Shown here one piece after another: positions 16,893-25,000 of a stretch of DNA of 64,000 bases. Made by a program: the position numbers and the translations under genes. Under the pieces are notes generated by a model. That model was not told where the DNA came from and ran no database searches. It saw nothing but the letters and a program-made list of their open reading frames with translations. This DNA is from UBA12087 sp964370815 (GTDB lineage Bacteria > Chloroflexota > Anaerolineae > Anaerolineales > Villigracilaceae): positions 496,001 to 560,000 of the forward strand of contig CAYJKQ010000001.1 in the NCBI GenBank assembly GCA_964370815.1. The letters run 5' to 3'. Positions within the stretch are counted from its first letter, which is position 1, and each line of letters starts with the position of its first letter.

Positions 16893-18536
16893 ATGGAAAA
16901 GAAACAAAAATTACGAATCATTCCCCTGGGAGGGTTAGGTGAAGTTGGAAAGAACATGATGGCTTATGAATATGGGAATAATATCCTTGTGGTAGATGCA
17001 GGGATCATGTTTCCAGAAAATGACATGTTGGGTGTGAATTACATTATTCCCGATTTTCAATATTTACTTGATAATGCTTCAAAGGTACGAGGGATCGTTA
17101 TTACACACGGTCACGAAGACCATATTGGTGCAATTAAACATCTACTTGATGAATTGCAGACGCCGATTTATGCAACACCATTAACCCGGGGATTGATAGA
17201 AGTAAAGCTAGCCAGAAATGGGAATTCACGAAAAGTTGATATGCATACCGTTCAGGCTGGGGATACTGTTAATATCGGTCCTTTTAGCGTTGAATTCTTT
17301 CATGTAAGCCATTCCATTCCAGACGCAGTTGGTTTGGGGATAACCACTCCTGTGGGATTACTGGTTCACACCGGGGATTATAAATTTGATCACACTCCTG
17401 CAGATAACTGGCCAACAGATTTTGCCAAATTGGCTGAATTTTCCCGCCGCGGTGTTGATATCCTCCTTGCAGATTCGACCAATGCTGAACGCCCGGGTTG
17501 GACTCCATCGGAACGGGTAATTGAACCCGCACTTGATGAAGTACTACGACATGCACCAAGTCGAGTTATCATTGCGACTTTCGCTTCCCTGATCTCCCGA
17601 ATGCAACAAGTTGCAGATGCAGCCATTCGACATAACCGGAAAATGGCATTTGTCGGCACAAGCATGGTTGATAACTCCAAAATCGCCTTGAAATTGGGTT
17701 ACATTAATATTCCTGATACAACCCTGGTCAGTATGGAGGAAGCACTAAATTTACCTACCAATAAAGTTGTCTTAATGTGTACAGGCACCCAAGGGGAACC
17801 ATCTTCGATCATAGGACGCCTTTCAACAAGCAGTAATCGTCAATTTGATATCAAACCTGATGACACCATTGTATTATCTTCGCATCCCATACCAGGCAAC
17901 GAAGAAGCTGTAGGTAAAACAATCAATCGTCTTCTACGTCGAGGAGCTAATGTAATTCACGATGGCATTCTTCCTGTGCATGTGTCAGGACACGCCAGCC
18001 AGGAAGAGCAGAAACTATTAATTAATTTGATCAGACCAAAATACTTTGTGCCAATCCATGGGGAATTGAGAATGTTAAAGCGCCATGCAAGCCTTGCGAA
18101 GCAAGTTGGAATACCTGAAGAAAATATTGCGGTTGTTGAAAATGGACAAGTGCTTGAATTTTCAGATGGGAAATTATCACTGGGTGAACGTATTCCTGGA
18201 AATTATATTTTTGTCGAGGGTTCCAGCATTGGTGAGGTTGATAAAGATATCATGCGTGAAAGAGAAAAACTGGCACGCTCAGGAATTCTTTTGATCGACA
18301 TATCTGTGGATAAATACTCCAACCTTTTAGTCAATGAACCTGAAATCATCACCCGTGGTTTTTTATCACCTGATGATTCACAGCGAATACTTCCGATAGT
18401 AAGAAATCGAATTAAAGAAATTGTCAACACCAGTGGTATCGATGATGATAAAGTCATTACAGATTCGATACGGACCTTTCTTTATCAAGAAACGAAACGT
18501 CGACCAATGGTTTTTGTAACGCTAAGTCGTGTTTAG
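16893..18536 (+). CDS. rnj: Ribonuclease J
   Basis: A metallo-beta-lactamase/beta-CASP ribonuclease of 547 residues, the typical length. The zinc motif HGHEDHIGA lies near residue 75, and further metal and CASP motifs (HVSHSIPDA, VHTGDYKFD, STNAERPG, VHVSGHASQEE) follow in order; the C-terminal domain is present. RNase J performs 5'-exo and endonucleolytic mRNA and rRNA processing in many bacteria. ATG 16893 has AAAGGAAATAAC upstream. It is preceded by a perfect promoter and a terminator hairpin, which suggests control by premature termination; RNase J autoregulates through its own leader in other bacteria, so a similar loop is possible here. Confidence 0.96.
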   Translation: MEKKQKLRIIPLGGLGEVGKNMMAYEYGNNILVVDAGIMFPENDMLGVNYIIPDFQYLLDNASKVRGIVITHGHEDHIGAIKHLLDELQTPIYATPLTRGLIEVKLARNGNSRKVDMHTVQAGDTVNIGPFSVEFFHVSHSIPDAVGLGITTPVGLLVHTGDYKFDHTPADNWPTDFAKLAEFSRRGVDILLADSTNAERPGWTPSERVIEPALDEVLRHAPSRVIIATFASLISRMQQVADAAIRHNRKMAFVGTSMVDNSKIALKLGYINIPDTTLVSMEEALNLPTNKVVLMCTGTQGEPSSIIGRLSTSSNRQFDIKPDDTIVLSSHPIPGNEEAVGKTINRLLRRGANVIHDGILPVHVSGHASQEEQKLLINLIRPKYFVPIHGELRMLKRHASLAKQVGIPEENIAVVENGQVLEFSDGKLSLGERIPGNYIFVEGSSIGEVDKDIMREREKLARSGILLIDISVDKYSNLLVNEPEIITRGFLSPDDSQRILPIVRNRIKEIVNTSGIDDDKVITDSIRTFLYQETKRRPMVFVTLSRV

Positions 18537-18645
18537 TTTTCTCCGACCATTAAATAATTTCAACCATTGAAGTTTTCCTATTAATAGAACAATCTTCAAC
18601 TCCATAATTCCAATAAGCTGGAATCATCCATTCTTTTAATCAGTA

Positions 18646-19701
18646 TTAATCGGCCATCAATGTAATTGAAATTTGACGGGCTATTTTGCCCATAGGATAA
18701 TTCAGAAGCTCCTCACGCGGGACCCATGAACACAACTGTGGCATTTCTGCAACTTTAGCTATCGAATCACAATGATAAGCATGTAAAATAAGACGGAAAT
18801 GAGTATAAGCATGCTTGATAATAACCTGTTTGTTTAATATTTGCACTTCAACGCCAAATTTATTCGTCATAATGTTCTTAAGATTTATTTCCAGAGTATC
18901 AGCGCCTGACAAAATTCTGTCATTGGGGAATTCCCACAACCCTCCAAGTAATCCTTTTGATGGGTTTTTCACCAAAAGAAAACAATCCTGTTTCTGAATA
19001 ATTGCACAAACATAAGTATGGATTTTTTGAACAGGTTTTGTTTTTAAAATTGGTCTTTCATTCTGAACCCCATTGGCATTAGCCAGACATAAATTTATCA
19101 AAGGACATCGTTCGCAATCAGGGGCTTGTGGTGTGCAAATAGTAGCCCCCAAATCCATCAATGCCTGGTTGAAATCTCCTGCTTTTCCTTCAGGTAATTC
19201 TAACTCCAATAGTCCCCAGAGAGTCTTTTCTCCTTCAGGTGAATTGACAATCGCCTGAACATCAAAGAGCCTAGCAAAAACCCGCCTGATATTCCCATCC
19301 AAAGTAGTCACATTTGAATTAAAAGCTATTGAAGCAATCGCGCCAGCTGTGTATCGTCCTATCCCCGGCAACTTGATCAATTCCATCATTTCACGGGGGA
19401 GTTTGCCATCATACTCATCCATAATTTTTTGAGCTGCGAAGTGTAAACTTCGAGCACGCTGATAATAACCCAAACCTTCCCAAGTTGATAAAACATCTGA
19501 TTCGGTTGCAAGCGCCAGATCAGACATACCTGGAAATTTTTCCATCCATTTTTTAAAATATGGGATGACGGTGTCCACACGTGTTTGTTGAAGCATTATC
19601 TCAGAAATCCAAATTGCGTAAGGATCTCTATGACAACGCCAGGGTAATTTTCTGGCATTATGAGCATACCAATCTAATAACAGCTCTGCCAGTTTATTCA
19701 A
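18646..19701 (-). CDS. mutY: A/G-specific adenine DNA glycosylase MutY
   Basis: Removes adenine mispaired with 8-oxoguanine. The helix-hairpin-helix LPGIGRYTAGAI, the catalytic Glu in SEIMLQQT, the Asp in TLDGNIRRV and the 4Fe-4S ligands in CTPQAPDCERCPLINLC (C-x6-C-x2-C-x5-C) are present. A NUDIX-like C-terminal domain reads the 8-oxoG side. Length of 351 residues is normal. It is followed by rnj in convergent orientation and preceded by a small gene whose stop lies 6 bp upstream, so it is probably the last gene of a three-gene leftward unit. Confidence 0.96.
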   Translation of the reverse strand: MNKLAELLLDWYAHNARKLPWRCHRDPYAIWISEIMLQQTRVDTVIPYFKKWMEKFPGMSDLALATESDVLSTWEGLGYYQRARSLHFAAQKIMDEYDGKLPREMMELIKLPGIGRYTAGAIASIAFNSNVTTLDGNIRRVFARLFDVQAIVNSPEGEKTLWGLLELELPEGKAGDFNQALMDLGATICTPQAPDCERCPLINLCLANANGVQNERPILKTKPVQKIHTYVCAIIQKQDCFLLVKNPSKGLLGGLWEFPNDRILSGADTLEINLKNIMTNKFGVEVQILNKQVIIKHAYTHFRLILHAYHCDSIAKVAEMPQLCSWVPREELLNYPMGKIARQISITLMAD

Positions 19702-19707
19702 TTTTAT

Positions 19708-20025
19708 TTATAATTGAAATCCACTACGAGCAGGAACAAGTTTATAAGAGAAATTCTTAACAAATGTGAATAATTTCAGTTGCAGATCCTGCCAGGTTGT
19801 TGAATGCAAAGCACGTTGAGCTAGGGGCAAATCGTTTGCCAGCATACCCACTTGAATTTGAGGGGAACTACCAAAAATTGTTGCCCATGCTTCAACTGGT
19901 TCCAAACCCAGTCTTTGGACGCCTGGAATGAATTCACTGATTACAAATTCAAAATAATCCTGTTCATTCTCCGGGCTGATATCCCAAGTCATGATCAATT
20001 TGATGGACATCTCGTGCTTATCCAC
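19708..20025 (-). CDS. Conserved hypothetical protein, 105 residues
   Basis: A small soluble protein with alternating beta and helical segments (IKLIMTWDISPENEQDYFEF near the start), reminiscent of dimeric alpha/beta-barrel (NIPSNAP or ABM-like) proteins, but no catalytic residues can be named. The start at 20025 overlaps the upstream MBL gene by 8 bases; ATG 20010 is an alternative with slightly better spacing from a GAG-containing site. It is tightly packed between the MBL gene and mutY and should be cotranscribed. Function unknown. Confidence 0.7.
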   Translation of the reverse strand: MDKHEMSIKLIMTWDISPENEQDYFEFVISEFIPGVQRLGLEPVEAWATIFGSSPQIQVGMLANDLPLAQRALHSTTWQDLQLKLFTFVKNFSYKLVPARSGFQL

Positions 20026-20665
20026 GCTGGTAATCCAGCACGATAACTTTGGATTCTGATGGCAATCCTGATTTGGTAATCTTTAAGCTTGGTACCGCTT
20101 CAATAGGCTGTAAACCCATTTCCTTGATGAATTTATCAAGAGAATCTAAAGGTATTCTTACATCCTTGGTTTGATAATGCATAGGGATGATAATGTTCGG
20201 CTCCAATTGACTGACAACCTCAGCAGCTTTGGAGGCGTTTAATCCTCCACCGCCGCCAATTGGTATCAAAACAATATTTACAGGTCCGAGTGCTTCGACT
20301 TCTGCCTGTGAAGGCACTTGTTTCAGATCTCCCAGATGTGCGATCGTCAAACCATCGTAATCAAATACATAAAGGGTATTGCTAATCTGGTCACCATTCT
20401 TTCGACCAATTCCATCAGTTTGAACTGCAGTTATAAATACGCCACCAATCTCATATTCACCCGGTCCTGTAAGAATATGGCTGGTTCCCTTAACTGCATT
20501 TGTAAAATTATGTCCTGGAGCATCATGACTCACTGCCACAATATCCGATTTTAATTTTAGAGGAAAATACCCAACAACATTTGAATCAAAAGGATCCACC
20601 ACAACCGTTGCGAGTCCCCGTTCTGTCATCCGAAAACAAGAGTGACCATACCAAAATATTTCCAT
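20018..20665 (-). CDS. MBL-fold protein of the UPF0173-like group, with altered metal motif
   Basis: The 215-residue protein opens MEIFWYGHSCFRMTERG and has VVVDPFD, HLGDLKQV and IIPMHYQTKD, as in the small UPF0173/YtkL-type metallo-beta-lactamase-fold hydrolases. The position of the zinc motif H-x-H-x-D-H reads SHDAPGHN: first and last His are kept, but the second His and the Asp are not. Metal binding may be changed or reduced. Cytoplasmic, no signal peptide. First gene of the leftward unit with the small hypothetical and mutY. Confidence 0.8.
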   Translation of the reverse strand: MEIFWYGHSCFRMTERGLATVVVDPFDSNVVGYFPLKLKSDIVAVSHDAPGHNFTNAVKGTSHILTGPGEYEIGGVFITAVQTDGIGRKNGDQISNTLYVFDYDGLTIAHLGDLKQVPSQAEVEALGPVNIVLIPIGGGGGLNASKAAEVVSQLEPNIIIPMHYQTKDVRIPLDSLDKFIKEMGLQPIEAVPSLKITKSGLPSESKVIVLDYQRG

Positions 20666-20767
20666 AAATAATCTCCTAAATTCAATTATACCCTTATACG
20701 ATCACATCGCCATTTTGGAAGGATTATTTCGATCTTGGAAAATATTTATATTAGACTGGGTATTAAA

Positions 20768-21793
20768 TTATCTCCAAAATAATGGGAAAAGTACCCGAAT
20801 TACTACGTCCATCAATAAACCAAACATAAACCACATTCCAAAAGCGCGATTATTTACAAAAGCTTGAGGGGCAAAATATAAAGGCCAGCCTCCCTGCCCT
20901 TCGGGGAATCCTTCCGGTTTATTTGCTGGGCGCGGCTTGCGTAATTGTGGAATTAACTTAATTAACGTTGGAATTGCCATTGTAACAATTAACATGATCG
21001 GCGTAAAGTACTTCGTGATGATCAGAAGAAGAACAATCACATAAGGTAAGAACATCATAGCTATAACGATATAGCGTGCAGTGAATTCACCTATGATCAC
21101 TGGTAATGTAAAAATCCTCTTGGCTTTATCCACTTGAATTTTATCTATGTGCTTGCCAAAAATAACCGTGGTAACACCCAGCACATAAGGCAGGCTAGCC
21201 CAAACCACATTCCACGACCAATTATGGGTAAGCACATAATATCCGCCCCCAATCATCAACGGACCCCATACGATCAGCACCGCTATCTCACCCATAGCAA
21301 TATATTTTAATGGCCACGTGTAGAACAAGACAAAGAATGCACCCAATCCCATCAAGATCCAGATCGTAAGATCTCCCCTGTTTACCAGCAATAGATAGCC
21401 ACCACACATGGCAGCCAATATTCCAGTTACACCAAAATATGTCAAATGTTGGAATTTGGTCATCAAGCCATCTGCCACTGGTTGAGGTCCATACATAGTT
21501 CGATAATAATTATCTCTATCAACTCCACGAACATAGTCTGTGTAGTCATTAAATAGGTTATTCGTTGCATGTGCCAGTATGAGCCCAAAGATCAAAATTA
21601 GCCAATCACTCACCCTTATGGTTTTATTGTCGTGCCAGGCAAATAACCCTGCCAGAACTCCAGATAGAAATGTCATTATTAAAACTGCTGCCCTAGTTGC
21701 AATCAACCATTTTGAAATAATATCCAGATCATCCCACTCTGTTTTTGAAACCTGAGGAATTACCTGTAATGCTTTGCGCCACATTTGATAGTT
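20768..21793 (-). CDS. UbiA-family prenyltransferase (MenA-like)
   Basis: An integral membrane prenyltransferase of 341 residues. The first Asp-rich motif is NDYTDYVRGVD and the second DKIQVDKAKR, which bind the Mg-prenyl diphosphate; about eight hydrophobic spans. ATG 21793 is chosen because GGAGAAG precedes it; the frame also runs up to a TTG at 21847. MenA attaches the prenyl tail to 1,4-dihydroxy-2-naphthoate in menaquinone synthesis, and the divergent cluster encodes an Etf:quinone oxidoreductase, which fits. Other UbiA roles (heme O, chlorophyll, ether lipid) cannot be excluded. Confidence 0.85.
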   Translation of the reverse strand, partial: NYQMWRKALQVIPQVSKTEWDDLDIISKWLIATRAAVLIMTFLSGVLAGLFAWHDNKTIRVSDWLILIFGLILAHATNNLFNDYTDYVRGVDRDNYYRTMYGPQPVADGLMTKFQHLTYFGVTGILAAMCGGYLLLVNRGDLTIWILMGLGAFFVLFYTWPLKYIAMGEIAVLIVWGPLMIGGGYYVLTHNWSWNVVWASLPYVLGVTTVIFGKHIDKIQVDKAKRIFTLPVIIGEFTARYIVIAMMFLPYVIVLLLIITKYFTPIMLIVTMAIPTLIKLIPQLRKPRPANKPEGFPEGQGGWPLYFAPQAFVNNRAFGMWFMFGLLMDVVIRVLFPLFWR

Positions 21794-21874
21794 CATATCT
21801 TCTCCAATATACCAATAAGATTGAGTGATTATACCCAAAAAAGACAAGAAATGTCACTTTGAGTGTTTGTGATT

Positions 21875-21888
21875 ATTGTCACGACAAT
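21875..21888. promoter_or_regulatory. Palindrome ATTGTC-AC-GACAAT, possible operator
   Basis: A perfect 6-2-6 inverted repeat lies between the divergent prenyltransferase gene and the Hdr/Etf cluster, 82 bp before one start codon and 164 bp before the other gene. Its place and symmetry suit a dimeric regulator. The regulator is not known. Confidence 0.4.
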
Positions 21889-22051
21889 GTATGACTTCTC
21901 CCACTAACTATAACGTTCAATAAATAACATACTATAGAGAAGTTTTATGATCAAGCTAGCACCTTATCTATCTTTTTAATAATTGTACTTATCTACCCTG
22001 GGCCAACCTCCACTTATTCAGGTTTTCAATTGAGTTCATATGAGGTGATTA

Positions 22052-23245
22052 ATGTGCAATCTAGAAACAGCCAACGCAATTTTTTACAATAAAATACAAC
22101 AAGAAACACAAGATGGGGAAAAACTAAAGAACTGCCTTCAATGCGGAAATTGCAGCGGAATATGTCCTTTTGGCTACATAATGGTTTACCCACCTAGCCG
22201 GATGATCGCAGAGCTAAGAGCAAATCGATTAGATAGAATTCTGGGCACAGAAAATGTTTGGATGTGTGTTTCCTGTTATGCCTGTTCTTCCGTATGTCCA
22301 GCCCAAATACCCATTACAGCTGGATTAATGACAGGAGCGAAAGAAGAGTTACTTCTGGCTGGAAATGTACCCAGCGAACTCCAGACTGCATTTGAGTATT
22401 CTCAACGCTATGGAAACCCTCTTGGCGAATCACCCCGAAAACGCGCCGATTGGACCCAGGATATTCTTCCTGAAGTTAAAATCATGGGGAAATTCAGGCA
22501 GCCAGTGGATGTGCTATGGTTTGTTGGAGATTATCCATCTTACCACCCACGCGTCCAACTCATTGCCAAGGCAATGGCAAAAATATTGAATGCACTCAAC
22601 ATCAATTTTGGCATCCTGGGACCGGAAGAAGTCAGCGATGGAGACTCACAGAGGTTGGCGGGTGAACATGGTCTCTTTGAAATGCTAGCTGAAAAAAATG
22701 GAACAGCATTCCGCAAATATGAATTTAAAGAAATCATCACAACTGATCCACATGCATTTAATGCAATTAAAAATGAATATCCAAAAATGGGAATTACGTA
22801 TCCTGTCCGCCATTATTCAGAATATCTAGCTGATAACATCAATCTGATCCTACCAATGATCAAGAAAGATATTAATGCTAAAGTAACATATCATGATCCG
22901 TGTTACCTTGGGCGTGCCAATAATATTTACGAACAACCACGGACATTAATACGAAATCTTCCCGGTGTTGAGTTGGTAGAGATGCCACACAATCTAAATA
23001 ATAGTCTATGTTGTGGTGGCGGAGGAGGCGGAATGTGGTTGGATGGTTTCCAATGGGAAAAAACACATGTCCGATTATCTGAATGGCGTATTCAGGAAGC
23101 ATTAAGCACTGGAGCAAATATTCTTGCAGTCGCTTGCCCATACGAAACACCTCGTTTCGAAGACGCATGCAAAAATATTGACAAAACTGGGAAATTAAAA
23201 GTATTGGACATTGCAGAATTATTGACAGAATCAATGGGAATTTAG
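22052..23245 (+). CDS. HdrD-like soluble iron-sulfur oxidoreductase (two 4Fe-4S, CCG domain)
   Basis: N-terminal clusters CLQCGNCSGICP and CVSCYACSSVCP give two 4Fe-4S sites as in HdrC. The C-terminal part has CCG-domain signatures (HDPCYLGR; SLCCGGGGGGMW) as in HdrB/HdrD, so HdrC and HdrB functions are fused in 397 residues. No membrane segment. Start ATG 22052 follows GAGGTGATT. It is closely related, over its C-terminal half, to the membrane protein encoded at 24993, and both bracket etfBA. Probable role: soluble electron transfer to or from the flavoprotein. It could also serve a lactate or glycolate-type dehydrogenase. Confidence 0.88.
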   Translation: MCNLETANAIFYNKIQQETQDGEKLKNCLQCGNCSGICPFGYIMVYPPSRMIAELRANRLDRILGTENVWMCVSCYACSSVCPAQIPITAGLMTGAKEELLLAGNVPSELQTAFEYSQRYGNPLGESPRKRADWTQDILPEVKIMGKFRQPVDVLWFVGDYPSYHPRVQLIAKAMAKILNALNINFGILGPEEVSDGDSQRLAGEHGLFEMLAEKNGTAFRKYEFKEIITTDPHAFNAIKNEYPKMGITYPVRHYSEYLADNINLILPMIKKDINAKVTYHDPCYLGRANNIYEQPRTLIRNLPGVELVEMPHNLNNSLCCGGGGGGMWLDGFQWEKTHVRLSEWRIQEALSTGANILAVACPYETPRFEDACKNIDKTGKLKVLDIAELLTESMGI

Positions 23246-23258
23246 GAAAGGATGAATA

Positions 23259-24020
23259 ATGAAAATCCTGGTTTTCATCAAACTCGTTCCTGACTTGGTT
23301 GAAGAAATAAGTATTGATCCTAATGGAATCGCTTTGGATACTGCCTGGCTGCGCATGATCATCAATGAATTCGATGATCATGCATTGGAACAGGCGATCC
23401 TTTTAAAGGAAAAAACTACATCTGAAGTGATTGTAATAGCTCCAGAATTTGATGGGGTGGACGAAGTTCTTTTTACCGCTATTGCAAAAGGGGCAGACCA
23501 AGTAATAAAACTAACTGGAGAATTAGGTAATGTAAATAACCATTCCCTTGCGAGGGCAATTACACAAACTATCAATAACATTCAACCAGATTTGATATTA
23601 ACTGGAGTACAAGCAAACAACGACATCGATGGCTCCTTTGGCCCAATATTGGCTGCATGTCTTAATCAACCTTTTATAGGTTATGTTTCAGGTGTATCAA
23701 TTGAAGGTAACACAGCCATCGTCAAGAAGGAGTATCCCGGGGGATTCATCTCAGAAATGTCAGTTTCTCTACCATCAGTATTGGGAATCCAAGCTGCTGA
23801 ACAACCTCCCAGATATGTAGCTGTCAGTAAAGTGCGCCAGGTTATGAAAACTACAAGCATCAGCGACCAACATCTAGAAACATTTGATAATTCTGGATCT
23901 CTAAAAATCAATCGTATGTTCCAACCGGAAACCAGTGCACATGCAGAGATGATCAATGGATCTCCTGAAGAGATTGCTGACCGACTGGTAGCTGTGTTTC
24001 AAGAGAAGGGTATCCTGTAA
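23259..24020 (+). CDS. etfB: Electron transfer flavoprotein, beta subunit
   Basis: Soluble protein of 253 residues starting MKILVFIKLVPD, the classic EtfB opening, with the central DDHALEQAILLKE and GVQANNDIDGSFGPILA segments that shape the nucleotide pocket. It forms a heterodimer with the product of the next gene (11 bp downstream) and shuttles electrons from acyl-CoA dehydrogenases or other flavin enzymes. Whether this pair is of the simple or bifurcating type cannot be settled by eye. It is cotranscribed with the HdrD-like gene (13 bp upstream). Ribosome binding site AGGAAAGGATG overlaps the spacer. Confidence 0.95.
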   Translation: MKILVFIKLVPDLVEEISIDPNGIALDTAWLRMIINEFDDHALEQAILLKEKTTSEVIVIAPEFDGVDEVLFTAIAKGADQVIKLTGELGNVNNHSLARAITQTINNIQPDLILTGVQANNDIDGSFGPILAACLNQPFIGYVSGVSIEGNTAIVKKEYPGGFISEMSVSLPSVLGIQAAEQPPRYVAVSKVRQVMKTTSISDQHLETFDNSGSLKINRMFQPETSAHAEMINGSPEEIADRLVAVFQEKGIL

Positions 24021-24031
24021 AGGAGGAATCG

Positions 24032-25000
24032 ATGAGCCAGGATATTTTTGTACTAATAGAGCATAACGAGGGTCAAGTATCCGAGATCTCTTATATAATG
24101 CTGGCTGCCGGACGTCAACTTGCCAACTCTAAAAGTTCTCAATTGATCGCAATACTATTCGGTGACCAAGTCCAAAACCTTGCATTGAATCTTTCTGCCG
24201 ATAAATTATTGTATGTTGACCATCCTTCTCTCCGAGAATTCACCCAGGATGCTTATTTACCAACCCTCGCCGAAATAATAAGAACGAAGCAACCTGGAGT
24301 TGTCTTGTTAGGGAATACTACCATCGGGTCAGATCTTGCTGGTTCCCTTTCGATTGTCCTTAATTTGGATCTTGTAAGTTCATGCAAGTATTTCACTACG
24401 GATCAAAAGGTTGTCAGTCAAATTTGTGGTGGAAAAATCATGGTTGAAAGTGAGCTATCTTCGGAGACGACTTTGATCACGATGATCCCTGGTGGTTATA
24501 AATCAGAACTTGGTCAATCTGAAAAACCACCTGAAATAGAAAATATCAACCCGCCTGTACTTGATAATCTACGAATTAAAAACTTAAATATCATTCAACC
24601 AGAATTATCTGATATTGATATCTCCAAAGAATCAATACTTGTTGCCATCGGACGAGGTATCCAAACTCAGGACAACCTTGAATTGGCTGAAAATCTTGCC
24701 AACGCACTCGGTGGAGTAATTTGTGCATCCAGACCAATTATCGACCAGGGATGGTTGCCAACTGATAGATTGGTAGGAAAATCTGGAAAATATGTAAAAC
24801 CAAAGCTATATTTCGCGATTGGGATCAGCGGAGCACCAGAACATGTTGAAGCCATCACCGGCAGCGACACAATTATTGCCATCAATACTGATACAAAAGC
24901 TCCGATCTTTGATACTGCAAATTATGGCATTGAGACTGACCTTTTCGATCTTGTTGAAGTCCTTACCAAGAAAATCATCCAGGTAAAGGGAAATGGATAA
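24032..25000 (+). CDS. etfA: Electron transfer flavoprotein, alpha subunit
   Basis: 322 residues, with an N-terminal alpha/beta domain and the C-terminal FAD-binding region (GRGIQTQDNLELAENLANAL; CASRPIIDQGWLP; YFAIGISGAPEHV), all in family order. It carries the FAD that passes electrons onward. The start at 24032 follows AAAGGAGGAATCG, a strong ribosome binding site. Its stop overlaps the next gene by 8 bases, coupling it with the membrane oxidoreductase, which is the evident electron partner. Confidence 0.95.
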   Translation: MSQDIFVLIEHNEGQVSEISYIMLAAGRQLANSKSSQLIAILFGDQVQNLALNLSADKLLYVDHPSLREFTQDAYLPTLAEIIRTKQPGVVLLGNTTIGSDLAGSLSIVLNLDLVSSCKYFTTDQKVVSQICGGKIMVESELSSETTLITMIPGGYKSELGQSEKPPEIENINPPVLDNLRIKNLNIIQPELSDIDISKESILVAIGRGIQTQDNLELAENLANALGGVICASRPIIDQGWLPTDRLVGKSGKYVKPKLYFAIGISGAPEHVEAITGSDTIIAINTDTKAPIFDTANYGIETDLFDLVEVLTKKIIQVKGNG

